Source: Pseudomonas sp. KU43P
GTDB lineage: Bacteria > Pseudomonadota > Gammaproteobacteria > Pseudomonadales > Pseudomonadaceae
Assembly: GCF_033095865.1 (NCBI RefSeq)
Contig: NZ_AP019365.1
Location: forward strand, 4,189,501 to 4,253,500
Length of the DNA: 64,000 bases
Reading direction: 5' to 3'
The translations under genes and the position numbers were made by a program. Shown one piece after another: positions 15,759-24,443 of this stretch. Every line of letters begins with the position of its first letter. The first letter of the stretch is position 1. The notes under the pieces are model-generated. The model saw only the letters and a list, made by a program, of their open reading frames with translations. It was not told where the DNA came from and made no database searches.

Positions 15759-18700
15759 AGATTCTCGCCATCCGCCTGAAGAACCTGGCATCCCTGGCCG
15801 GCCCGGTCGATATCGACTTCACCGCAGAGCCCCTGGCCAGCGCGGGCCTGTTCGCCATCACCGGGCCCACCGGGGCCGGCAAGAGCACCTTGCTCGACGC
15901 CCTGTGCCTGGCGCTGTTCGGCACCGTGCCACGGCTCAATGACATCGGCCGTGAAGCCAAAGTGCCCGACGCCGACGGCGACATCCCCACCTCCGACCCG
16001 CGCAACCTGCTGCGCCGTGGCTCCGGCAATGGCTATGCCGAAGTCGATTTCGTCGGCATCGACGGCCACCGCTACCGCGCCCGCTGGGAAGCCAACCGCG
16101 CCCGCGACAAGGCCAACGGCAAACTGCAGAACAGCCGCCAGAGCTTCTACGACCTGGACAGCGAACAGCTGCTGGGCAGTGGCAAGAACGAATACAAGCA
16201 ACTGGTCGAAGCCCGGCTGGGCCTTAACTTCGAGCAGTTCACCCGCGCGGTGATGCTGGCCCAGAGCGAGTTCGGCGCCTTCCTCAAGGCCGACGACCGC
16301 GAGCGCAGCGAGCTGCTGGAGAAGCTCACCAACACCGCCATCTACACCCGCCTCGGCCAGCGAGCCTTCAGCAAGGCGCGGGAAACCGGCGAAGCGCACA
16401 CTGCCCTCAAGGACCGCGCCAGCCACCTGCTGCCGATGGCCGCCGAAGCACGCACCGAGCTGGACCAGCGCCTGGAGCAGGCACTTGCGCAGTTCAAGGC
16501 CGACCAGGCCAACGAACGGCAACTGGAGCAGCAACGCAACTGGCTCAATGAGCAGCGCCAGTTGCACGCCCAGCATGCTGAAGCCAGCCAAGCCCTGGCG
16601 GCCGCCGAACAGCGCTGGCAGGACCTCGCCGAGCAACGTCTGGACCTGCAGCGCCTGGAGCGCCTGGCGCCACAGCGCCACCAGTTCCATCGCCAGCAGA
16701 TGCTGAACGCGCAACTGGCGCCCCTGGCCGCGACCCTCACCGATCAGCAGCGCCAGCAAGGCGAACTGCTGACGCGCACCAGCGAACTGGAGCTGGCACT
16801 GCAGACGGCACGCCAGGCACTGGCACACCACCAGACCCAGCACAGCGAACAGGCCCCACGCGTGCGCCAGGCCTACGCCGCACAGGACAGCCTGGCGCGC
16901 CTGGAGCAAGAGCAAGTCGCGCAGCGCAGCGCCAGCGAGCACGCCGACCTGCAGGTTGCCGAAGGCCAGCAGCAACTGCAGCAACTGGAAGACCATCAAC
17001 AGCGCAGCCTGCAGCAGTTGGCACAGGTCGACACCGCCCTGGCCGACAGCCAGCACCTGGAGAGCCTGGCCAATGCTTGGCAGGCCTACCTGCCGCAACT
17101 CAAGCAAGTGATGCTCACGGGCGGGCGCCTGGCCAAGGGCCGCGAAGAACTGCCCGGCCTGCAGGCTCAGGTCAGCCAGGCCAACGCCAAGCTGCAGGCC
17201 GAGCGCGACGCCTTCGACCTGTTGTTCCAGGAAGCTGGCGCCGAGCCCCAGGCGCTGGCGGAGCAGATCGACCTGCTCGGCGGCATGCTGCAGGACAACC
17301 GCAAACAGCAACGCGCCGTCGAGGAGCTGTCGCGGTTGCATGGCCGCGAGCTGGAACTGCGCCAGCAGCTCGATACCCTGCGCGAGCGCCAGCAACAGGC
17401 CATGCAACAACGCCAGCAACTGATCGGCGCAGGCACCGCGGCCAAGGCGGAGCTGGAAGCAGCCGAGCAGGCGCTCACCCTCACCCGCCAGTTGCTGGCG
17501 CGCCAGCGCCTGGCCCGTAACACCAGCGTCGAGGAACTGCGAGCCCAGTTGCACGACGGCGAGCCGTGCCCGGTGTGCGGCAGCGCCGAGCACCCGTTCC
17601 ACCAGCCCGATGCCCTGCTGCAGAGCCTGGGCCGCCACGACCAGGCCGAAGAGGACGCCGCGCAGAAGCAGGTCGAAACCCTCAACAACAAGCTGGTGGA
17701 GCTGCGCACCCAACTGGGCGTGGTCAACGCCCAGCTCAAGGACTACCAGCAGCAGCATGCCCAACTGGGCGAGCAACTGCAGCCTGTGCAGGCCCAGGTG
17801 CAGGCCCACAGCCTGTGGCCAGCCCTTGCGCCTCAGGATGACCAGGCGCGCAGCACCTGGCTCGACAGCCAACTGCGCCGGCTCAACGATGAAATCAACC
17901 AGGACGAGAAGCGCCAGGGCGCCCTGCTCACCCTGCAAAAGGAATCTGCCCGCCTCAACCAGCAGCTGCAAGCGGCGCAGCAGGCCCAGCAGCAGGCGCA
18001 GCATCAGCTCGATCACCAGCACCAGGCCCTGGCCACTGACGAGCAGCAACTGCAGCAAGGGCTGAGCGACCTCGCCAGTGTTCTGCCGCAGGATGTGCTC
18101 AAGGCCCTGAGCGACGACCCGGCCCACGCCTTCCTCGCCCTCGACCAGCAGATCGCCCAGCGCTTGCAGCACCTGGAACAACGCAAGGACGAGCAGCAGG
18201 AGCAGCAGGCGCGCCAGGTACAGCTCGACAAGCTGCGCGACCAGCAGCAGGCACGCCTGCAGACGCAGCAGCAACTGCAGCACAAGCTCGCCGCGCTGGA
18301 CGAACAGCGTCAGCAGGCCCAGGCGTCACTCGAGGCACTGCTGGGCCAGCACGCCAGCGCCGACGCCTGGCAGCAGCATCTGGATGCGCAGCTCGAACAG
18401 GCCCGCACCGTCGACGCCGACACCGCTCAACGCCTGCAGGACTTGCGTACCCAAGGCGTGCAACTGGCCAGCGAACTCAAGGCCAATACCCAGCAGCAGC
18501 AAGCACTGGAAAGCGAATGCCAGCAACTGCAAGGCGACATTGCCCAATGGCGCGCAGCACATCCGGAACTGGACGATGCCGGCCTGGACCGCCTGCTGGC
18601 CATGGACGATGCCCAGCTCAACGACTTGCGCCAACGCCTGCAAGGCGCCGAACGGGCCATCGAACAAGGCCGCGTGTTGCTCCAGGAGCGCGACCAACGC

Positions 18701-19399
18701 CTGCTGCAGCACGCGGCGCTGATGACCGTGGAAAGCTCGGCCGAAGCCTTGGAACAGGCCCTGGGCGAACTGCGTGAGCGGCTGGCGGGCCATGAGCAGC
18801 AGTGTGCCGAGTTGCGCGCGCAGCAGGCCGACGACCAGCGACGCCAGCAGGCGCACCAGGCCCTGGCCGGCGAGATCGAGCAGGCGTACCAACAATGGCA
18901 GCGCTGGGCACGCCTGAATGCCCTGATCGGCTCAGCGTCCGGCGATGTCTTCCGCAAGATCGCCCAGGGCTACAACCTTGACCTGCTGCTGCACCACGCC
19001 AACGCCCAGTTGCGCCAGCTGGCGCGCCGCTACCGCCTCAAGCGTGGCGGCAGTGCCCTGGGCCTGCTGGTGATGGACACCGAGATGGGCGACGAGCTGC
19101 GCTCGGTGCATTCGTTGTCCGGTGGCGAGACCTTCCTGGTGTCGCTGGCCCTGGCCCTGGGCCTGGCGTCGATGGCATCGAGCACCCTGCGCATCGAGTC
19201 GCTGTTCATCGACGAAGGTTTCGGCAGCCTCGACCCCGAGTCGCTGCAACTGGCCATGGACGCGCTCGACGGCCTGCAGGCGCAGGGGCGCAAGGTCGCG
19301 GTGATTTCCCACGTGCAGGAAATGCACGAGCGCATTCCGGTGCAGATCCAGGTCCGCCGCCAGGGTAATGGCTTGAGTGATGTGGAGGTGTGCGGGTGA
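15755..19399 (+). CDS. sbcC: SbcC, ATPase subunit of the SbcCD exonuclease
   Basis: 1214 residues, an SMC/Rad50-type ATPase. Walker A is at about 36-45 (GPTGAGKST). Two very long Gln/Ala/Leu-rich coiled coils flank the zinc hook at about 605-608 (CPVC). The ABC signature HSLSGGETF lies near 1118 and Walker B FIDEGFGSLD near 1150. The coiled coils are long and rich in glutamine, which produces misleading long frames on the opposite strand. It works with SbcD in hairpin and palindrome processing. The stop overlaps the start of the next gene by one base (TGATG). Confidence 0.97.
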   Translation: MKILAIRLKNLASLAGPVDIDFTAEPLASAGLFAITGPTGAGKSTLLDALCLALFGTVPRLNDIGREAKVPDADGDIPTSDPRNLLRRGSGNGYAEVDFVGIDGHRYRARWEANRARDKANGKLQNSRQSFYDLDSEQLLGSGKNEYKQLVEARLGLNFEQFTRAVMLAQSEFGAFLKADDRERSELLEKLTNTAIYTRLGQRAFSKARETGEAHTALKDRASHLLPMAAEARTELDQRLEQALAQFKADQANERQLEQQRNWLNEQRQLHAQHAEASQALAAAEQRWQDLAEQRLDLQRLERLAPQRHQFHRQQMLNAQLAPLAATLTDQQRQQGELLTRTSELELALQTARQALAHHQTQHSEQAPRVRQAYAAQDSLARLEQEQVAQRSASEHADLQVAEGQQQLQQLEDHQQRSLQQLAQVDTALADSQHLESLANAWQAYLPQLKQVMLTGGRLAKGREELPGLQAQVSQANAKLQAERDAFDLLFQEAGAEPQALAEQIDLLGGMLQDNRKQQRAVEELSRLHGRELELRQQLDTLRERQQQAMQQRQQLIGAGTAAKAELEAAEQALTLTRQLLARQRLARNTSVEELRAQLHDGEPCPVCGSAEHPFHQPDALLQSLGRHDQAEEDAAQKQVETLNNKLVELRTQLGVVNAQLKDYQQQHAQLGEQLQPVQAQVQAHSLWPALAPQDDQARSTWLDSQLRRLNDEINQDEKRQGALLTLQKESARLNQQLQAAQQAQQQAQHQLDHQHQALATDEQQLQQGLSDLASVLPQDVLKALSDDPAHAFLALDQQIAQRLQHLEQRKDEQQEQQARQVQLDKLRDQQQARLQTQQQLQHKLAALDEQRQQAQASLEALLGQHASADAWQQHLDAQLEQARTVDADTAQRLQDLRTQGVQLASELKANTQQQQALESECQQLQGDIAQWRAAHPELDDAGLDRLLAMDDAQLNDLRQRLQGAERAIEQGRVLLQERDQRLLQHAALMTVESSAEALEQALGELRERLAGHEQQCAELRAQQADDQRRQQAHQALAGEIEQAYQQWQRWARLNALIGSASGDVFRKIAQGYNLDLLLHHANAQLRQLARRYRLKRGGSALGLLVMDTEMGDELRSVHSLSGGETFLVSLALALGLASMASSTLRIESLFIDEGFGSLDPESLQLAMDALDGLQAQGRKVAVISHVQEMHERIPVQIQVRRQGNGLSDVEVCG

Positions 19400-19989
19400 T
19401 GCTCTACTCGTTCCGCCGCTGCCCCTGGGCCATGCGCGCGCGTCTGGCCCTGCGCTATGCCGGGTGCGCCGTGGAAATATGCGAAGTGACGATGAAGAAC
19501 AAGCCGGCCGAGTTGCTGGCCCTGTCGCCCAAAGGCACGGTACCGGTGCTTGATACCGGCGCAGCCGTGCTGGAGGAAAGCCTGGACATCATGCGTTGGG
19601 CGCTGCAGCAGCACGACCCGGATGACTGGCGCCTACAGGCCGACCCTGCCGCCGCGCAGCAGGCCGAGGCACTGATTGCCCGTAACGACAGCCAGTTCAA
19701 GGCCCAGGTGAACCTGTACAAGTATGCCGAGCGTTACCCTGAGCATTCGCGAGCGCATTACCGCCAGCAGGCCGAGCCTTGGCTGGCGACGCTGGAACAG
19801 CTGCTCGAAGGCCGGCCTTACCTGCTGGCCGAAAACCCGAGCCTGGCCGATGCCGCGTTGCTGCCCCTGATGCGCCAGTTCGCCGGGGTCGAACCGCAGT
19901 GGTTCGCCGAGGCGGCTTATCCGCGGGTGCGGAGCTGGCTGGAGGGGTGGTTGGCATCAGAGCTGTTCAAGGCAGTGATGGCTCGCTGA
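19399..19989 (+). CDS. glutathione S-transferase-like protein
   Basis: 196 residues from the ATG at 19399. The GGAGG at 19384-19388 is ten bases upstream of this ATG and would be too close to the GTG at 19390. The N-terminal thioredoxin-fold part has a CPWA site (RRCPWAMRARLALRYAG), then GTVPVLDTG and EESLDIMRW, the glutathione-contact pattern. The C-terminal half is helical, with NPSLADAALLPLMRQFA typical of GSTs. The gene is translationally coupled to sbcC, which is unusual company; a role in DNA repair is not implied. The substrate is unknown. Confidence 0.85.
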   Translation: MLYSFRRCPWAMRARLALRYAGCAVEICEVTMKNKPAELLALSPKGTVPVLDTGAAVLEESLDIMRWALQQHDPDDWRLQADPAAAQQAEALIARNDSQFKAQVNLYKYAERYPEHSRAHYRQQAEPWLATLEQLLEGRPYLLAENPSLADAALLPLMRQFAGVEPQWFAEAAYPRVRSWLEGWLASELFKAVMAR

Positions 19990-19996
19990 ATTCACT

Positions 19997-20090
19997 GGCC
20001 CTATCGCCGGCACGCCGGCTCCCACACGTACCCCACAGGCCTTGAACATTGTGCTGTGCCTGTGGGAGCCGGCTTGCCGGCGATAGGGTC
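19997..20090. repeat. REP pair (inverted)
   Basis: Two REP palindromes in opposite orientation (19997-20025 and 20062-20090), 36 bases apart, between the convergent GST gene and a small secreted-protein gene. The first copy has CGCCGGCACGCCGGC, with one change in the loop. Confidence 0.9.
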
Positions 20091-20100
20091 GGTGCAGCTT

Positions 20101-20280
20101 TCAAGGATGGTGCTTGCCACTCAATGCCGCATGGTAATGGGCGCTTTGACGCAGGTACTGCTCGGTGTAGCTGTGGGTTGCAGACGCCTTGGGGCTGCTG
20201 TCGGCATGGGCATGGGCCGGCAGCACGACAGAGGCAGAAATGGCGGATGCGGCAATGACCGGGAAGAGATTGAAGTTCAT
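20101..20280 (-). CDS. small secreted His-rich protein
   Basis: 59 residues starting MNFNLFPVIAASAISASV, a clear signal peptide with a cleavage site after AHA (about 24-26). The mature part of about 33 residues contains five His (ATHSYTEQYL, SAHYHAAL, GKHHP). A GAGG lies ten bases upstream of the ATG at 20280, so the longer frame to 20337 is not needed. I do not recognise the family. Metal binding is a possibility suggested only by the histidines. Confidence 0.65.
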   Translation of the reverse strand: MNFNLFPVIAASAISASVVLPAHAHADSSPKASATHSYTEQYLRQSAHYHAALSGKHHP

Positions 20281-20404
20281 CTGGGCTGACCTCGACTTTC
20301 GGTAGTTTGACGGTAGCCCGTGTGGGCCTTGAGCCAAACTTACGCCGCGCAGGTCGGCTGCAGAAATTCATTGCGCTGCTAAGGATTATCACGCGTATCG
20401 ATAG

Positions 20405-21535
20405 TCACTCGATGAACTTCAGGTCCGAAGGGGCCGCCTGTTCCATCGTCTGCACCGTCTCCCCCAGCTTGCCGCTACGCGGATCGCGGCGCATGACCAC
20501 GATCTGGTTGCTTTTCTGGTTGGCCACCAGCAGGAAGTTGTCACTCGGGTCCAGGGCGAATTCGCGCGGATGGTCACCCTCTACCGAGCGGCGCTGCAAG
20601 AACGTCAACCTGCCATCGTCCTTGCCCACACTGAACGCCACGATTTCATTGGCCGTGCCGCGGTTGCTGACATACAGGAAACGCCCATCGGCCGACAGGT
20701 GCAGGCCGCCAGCGGCCTTGGCTGCGGCATCCTGTTGATCGGTGAGCGGCAGGCGCTGGCGTTCGAGCAAGGCATCATTCTCGACATCGAACACGACTAC
20801 CTCGGCGCTCATTTCCAGGGTCAGGTAGGCATGCCGCCCTTTGGCATCGAACAGCAGGTGACGCGGCCCGCTGCCAGGTGGCAGGTCCACTGCGGCGGGG
20901 ATTGCCGGGGTCAACGGTTTGTTCGGGCTGGCGCCGTCGTAACGGTAGATGAACACCTTGTCGGCCCCCAGGTCGCAGGCATACACGTGCTGGCCGTCCG
21001 GGGCCAGCACCAGCGAATGCACATGGGCCCCGGCCTGGCGCTCGGGGTTCACGCCACTGGGCTTGTGCCGCAGCTGCTGCACCACATCCTTGAGCTTGCC
21101 GTCCTTGGCCACCGGGATCACCACCAAACTGCCACCCGGATCGGGAGCGACGGCATAGTTGGCGACGAACAGGTAGCGCTGGTCGCGGCTGAGGCTGGCG
21201 TGGGTCGGCTCGTCGCCACGGGTGGCAACGCTGCTGAGCGGCTTGATCTCGCCTTTGCTACTGACGCTGAAGCTGCTGGCGTGACCCTGGACGGTTTCGT
21301 TGACCGCGAACAGTTGCCGCTGATCGGCCGAGAGCACCAGCCACGAGGGGCTGACGCTCTTCACCACTTGCAGCGGTTTGGGGGCGATCTGCCCACTCTT
21401 GCTGTCGAACGCATAGCGGTAGATGCCCTGGCTGGTACCGTCGGTGTAACTGCCGACCAACAAGGTGGCGGCGTGGGTGGTGAGGGTCAGGCTCATCAGG
21501 CTAGCGGTCAGCAGGCTCGTCCAGATCCGGTTCAT
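20405..21535 (-). CDS. lactonase-family seven-bladed propeller protein (6-phosphogluconolactonase-like)
   Basis: 376 residues from MNRIWTSLLTASL, with a signal peptide ending THA; GAGGA precedes this ATG by five bases. The body repeats propeller-type strands such as LLVGSYTDGTSQGIYRY, PSWLVLSADQRQLFAVNE and GPRHLLFDAKGRHAYLT, the pattern of the lactonase (Pgl/YbhE) family. Because of the signal peptide it should act in the periplasm, so the sugar-phosphate lactone substrate of cytosolic Pgl is uncertain. The start overlaps the 3' end of the upstream gene by 35 bases. Confidence 0.85.
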   Translation of the reverse strand: MNRIWTSLLTASLMSLTLTTHAATLLVGSYTDGTSQGIYRYAFDSKSGQIAPKPLQVVKSVSPSWLVLSADQRQLFAVNETVQGHASSFSVSSKGEIKPLSSVATRGDEPTHASLSRDQRYLFVANYAVAPDPGGSLVVIPVAKDGKLKDVVQQLRHKPSGVNPERQAGAHVHSLVLAPDGQHVYACDLGADKVFIYRYDGASPNKPLTPAIPAAVDLPPGSGPRHLLFDAKGRHAYLTLEMSAEVVVFDVENDALLERQRLPLTDQQDAAAKAAGGLHLSADGRFLYVSNRGTANEIVAFSVGKDDGRLTFLQRRSVEGDHPREFALDPSDNFLLVANQKSNQIVVMRRDPRSGKLGETVQTMEQAAPSDLKFIE

Positions 21536-21803
21536 CTTCGTCCTCATCCGGGGCGCGAAAGGCACTCATACAGACTAGACGATGCTCGCCCTCGGTATTG
21601 CTGAGTTGCCATTGCTCACCTGCCCCGGTGGCGGCAGCGACCTGCTCGGGGGTGAAGGACCAGCGGCGGTGCTGGCGGCCGTCCATGCATTCGACCGTGA
21701 GGCCGGTTTCGTCGGAGGTGAATTCGAAGGCGTGCAGGCCGTCGATCAGCAGCATGTCGCAGGATGCGAGGGCGGTGGCGAGGGGGGACATGGGGGTACT
21801 CAT
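21501..21803 (-). CDS. DUF5629-like small protein
   Basis: 100 residues from MSTPMSPLATALASCDM at 21803. It has a compact N-terminal part (MLLIDGLHAFEF, RRWSFTPEQVAAA) and a very acidic tail (PDEDEDEPDLDEPADR). I associate this layout with the Pseudomonas DUF5629 family; its function is unknown. The acidic tail is encoded within the region that overlaps the next gene, so both frames are used there. It is probably co-transcribed with the lactonase-like gene. Confidence 0.7.
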   Translation of the reverse strand: MSTPMSPLATALASCDMLLIDGLHAFEFTSDETGLTVECMDGRQHRRWSFTPEQVAAATGAGEQWQLSNTEGEHRLVCMSAFRAPDEDEDEPDLDEPADR

Positions 21804-21829
21804 CTGGAATGAGCGGGGATTATAGCCTT

Positions 21830-22037
21830 GGGGCTGCTTTGCAGCCCAATCGCTGGCAAGCCAGCTCCTACAGGTACAGCACAATGTTCAGACCTATGGG
21901 AGCTGGCTTGCCAGCTCCTATAGGTACAGCACAATGTTCAGACCTATGGGAGCTGGCTTGCCAGCTCCTATAGGTACAGCACAATGTTCAGACCTGTGGG
22001 AGCTGGCTTGCCAGCGATTGGGCCGCAAAGCGGCCCC
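21830..22037. repeat. REP cluster with three tandem 50-bp units
   Basis: Between 21851 and 22000 a 50-bp unit is repeated three times (21851, 21901, 21951), followed by a partial copy to 22015. Each unit contains the palindrome AGCTGGCTTGCCAGCT plus the same inter-REP spacer (GGTACAGCACAATGTTCAGA). The array is bracketed by hairpins GGGGCTGCTTTGCAGCCC (21830-21847) and GGGCCGCAAAGCGGCCC (22020-22036). The right hairpin lies directly after the RND gene and may stop or protect its transcript. Confidence 0.9.
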
Positions 22038-22043
22038 CTTCAT

Positions 22044-24443
22044 TCAATGGGCGAAGATCGAGCCCCCCGCCTTGCCCGCCATCTTCTCCGGCTTGATCAG
22101 GAACCTGGCCAATGCCGGCAGCAGCCACAGCGCACCGAACATGTTCCACAGCAGCATGAAGGTGAGCATCAGGCCCATGTCGGCCTGGAACTTGATCGCC
22201 GAGAAGATCCAGGTGCACACGCCTATAGCCAGGCACAAGCCGGTGAACAGCACCGCCTTGCCGGTCGAGCGCAGGGTTTCGTAATACGCCTCCTGCAACG
22301 GCATCCCGGCACGCAGGAAACTTTCCAGGCGGCTGTAGATGTAGATGCCGTAATCCACGCCGATGCCGACGCCCAGCGCCACTACCGGCAGGGTCGCGAC
22401 CTTTACGCCGATCCCCATGTATGCCATCAGCGCGTTGCCCAGCACCGAGGTCAACACCAACGGCAGCACGATGCACAAAGTAGCGGCGAAAGAGCGGAAG
22501 GTAATCAGGCACATCACCGCGACGCAGATGTACACCAGCACCAGGATGGTCAGCTCGGCCGACTTGATCACCTCGTTGGTAGCCGCCTCGATCCCGGCAT
22601 TACCGGCCGCCAGCAGGAACTGCAGGCCATCCTTGTTGTGGCTGTCGGCGAACGCCTTGGCCACCTGGGTAACCCGCTCCAGGGTCTCGGCCTTGTGGTC
22701 GTTGAGGAACACCAGCACTGGCGCCAGTGAGCAGTCGGCGTTGTACAGGCCGTCGGCACGGGCGATGGAGTTGTTGAGGACGTCCGGGTTGCGCGACAGG
22801 GTTTCCCATTTCAGGCTGCCCTCGTTCATGCCCTTGATCACCTGCTTGGACACGGTGACCAGGGAAATCGCCGACTGCACGCCAGGGGTGTTCTCCATCG
22901 TCCACATCAGCTCGTCGATGGGCGCCATGGTGGTGTGGATCGAGCAGCTCTCCGCCGGCGTCTTGACCATGATCACCAGCACATCCGAACTGGTGGAGTA
23001 GTTGCTGATGATGAAGTTGTTGTCCTGGTTGTAGCGCGAGTCAGGGCGTAGCTCCGGGGCACCCTGGTCGAGGTCGCCGATCTTCAGGTTCTGGCTGTAC
23101 CACAGGCCGCCGCCGAACATCATCAGTGCCAGGATGACAGACACCGGCGCCACCTTGGCACTGGCGAAGTTCGATAGCAAGCGCCAGAACGGGTGCTCGC
23201 GGGTGGCGTCCTTCTTGCTGCGCTCCACGGCCTTCTTGCTGATGCCGACATAGGAGATCGCCACCGGCAGCAGGATCAGGTTGGTGAAGACGATCACCGC
23301 CACGCCGATCGACGCGCCGATGGCCAGTTCGCGGATCACGCCGATGTCGATGATCAGCAAGGTGATGAAGCCCACCGCGTCGGCGAGGATGGCGATCATC
23401 CCTGGCAGGAACAGCTGGCGGAAGGTGCGCCGGGCAGCGGTCAGGGCGTTGTCGGCGCCACTGGACTGCAAGGCGATGCCGTTGATCTTCTGCACCCCAT
23501 GGGAGATGCCGATGGCGAAGATCAGGAACGGTACCAGCATCGAGTATGGGTCCAGGCCGAAGCCCACCGCATGCATCAGGCCCAGTTGCCAGACCACCGC
23601 CACCAGGGTGGTGATGAGCACGGCGATGGTGCTGCGGATGCACCAGGTGAACCAGTACAGCAGGATCCAGGTGATGACCAAGGCCACGCCGAAGAACATC
23701 GCCACCATCACCAGGCCGTCGATCAGGTCGCCGACCTTCTTGGCGAAGCCGACGATGTGGACCTTCACGTTGGGGTTCTGCGCCTGGAACTTGTCGCGGA
23801 TCTGCGCTTCGAGCTGGTGGGAGAACTGCTGGTAGTCGAGCTTGACCTGCCTGCCCGGGTCCTGCGGGTCGGGGAAGCTTTCCAGCAGCGGGATATCGAC
23901 GATGCTGGACTTGAAGTTGTTGCCCACCAAGCGCCCGACCTGGCCGGATTTCAGCACGTTGTCACGCAGCGTATCGAGGCTTTCGGCCGAGCCATTGTAG
24001 GTATTGGGGATCACTTCGCCGCCGGAGAACCCCTCCTCGGTCACCTCGCTCCAGCGCACGCTGGGACTCCACAGCGACTTCAGGCCGGCGCGGTCGACGC
24101 CAGGGATGTAGAACACTTCGTCATGGATCTGGCGCAGCGTCTCCATGTAGTCCTTGTCGAAGATGTCGCCGTTGACTGCCTCGACCGAGATGCGCACGGT
24201 GTTGCCCAGGTTGGCCAGGTCATTGCGGTGCTCCATCATCTGCTCGATGAAGGGGTGCTGCAGCGGGATCATCTTCTCGAAGCTGGTCGAGGGCCGAATC
24301 TGCGTGGCCTGCCAGAACAGGAAAATGCTCACCAGCAGGCACAGGGCGATGACCACCGGGCGGTTGTTGAAGATCAGGCGCTCCAGCAACGTGGCCTTGT
24401 CCTGGTGGTGCGGGTGCATGGTAATGCTCTCCCTGCTAGTCAT
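22044..24443 (-). CDS. RND/MMPL superfamily exporter
   Basis: 799 residues with the RND exporter layout: one membrane helix (about 30-46), a large periplasmic loop, a block of five helices around 235-400 (LVMVAMFFGVALVITWILLY, GMIAILADAVGFITLL), then a second copy after about 420 ending in FMLLWNMFGALWLLPALARF. It resembles the hydrophobe/sterol-type exporters that work without a standard adaptor. The ATG at 24443 overlaps the upstream stop (ATGA) and has AAGGAG eight bases before it; a second ATG at 24419 with GGGAG is an alternative. The paired propeller gene upstream is its likely partner. The substrate is unknown. Confidence 0.85.
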   Translation of the reverse strand: MTSRESITMHPHHQDKATLLERLIFNNRPVVIALCLLVSIFLFWQATQIRPSTSFEKMIPLQHPFIEQMMEHRNDLANLGNTVRISVEAVNGDIFDKDYMETLRQIHDEVFYIPGVDRAGLKSLWSPSVRWSEVTEEGFSGGEVIPNTYNGSAESLDTLRDNVLKSGQVGRLVGNNFKSSIVDIPLLESFPDPQDPGRQVKLDYQQFSHQLEAQIRDKFQAQNPNVKVHIVGFAKKVGDLIDGLVMVAMFFGVALVITWILLYWFTWCIRSTIAVLITTLVAVVWQLGLMHAVGFGLDPYSMLVPFLIFAIGISHGVQKINGIALQSSGADNALTAARRTFRQLFLPGMIAILADAVGFITLLIIDIGVIRELAIGASIGVAVIVFTNLILLPVAISYVGISKKAVERSKKDATREHPFWRLLSNFASAKVAPVSVILALMMFGGGLWYSQNLKIGDLDQGAPELRPDSRYNQDNNFIISNYSTSSDVLVIMVKTPAESCSIHTTMAPIDELMWTMENTPGVQSAISLVTVSKQVIKGMNEGSLKWETLSRNPDVLNNSIARADGLYNADCSLAPVLVFLNDHKAETLERVTQVAKAFADSHNKDGLQFLLAAGNAGIEAATNEVIKSAELTILVLVYICVAVMCLITFRSFAATLCIVLPLVLTSVLGNALMAYMGIGVKVATLPVVALGVGIGVDYGIYIYSRLESFLRAGMPLQEAYYETLRSTGKAVLFTGLCLAIGVCTWIFSAIKFQADMGLMLTFMLLWNMFGALWLLPALARFLIKPEKMAGKAGGSIFAH

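Noticed and set aside
15674-18283. 869-codon Leu/Gln-rich frame on the minus strand
   Set aside because: It is the mirror of the SbcC coiled coils, whose repeated Gln and Leu codons keep the other strand open.
21851-22015. possible CRISPR array
   Set aside because: The repeats are adjacent 50-bp units made of REP palindromes with the same spacer, no variable spacers and no cas genes.
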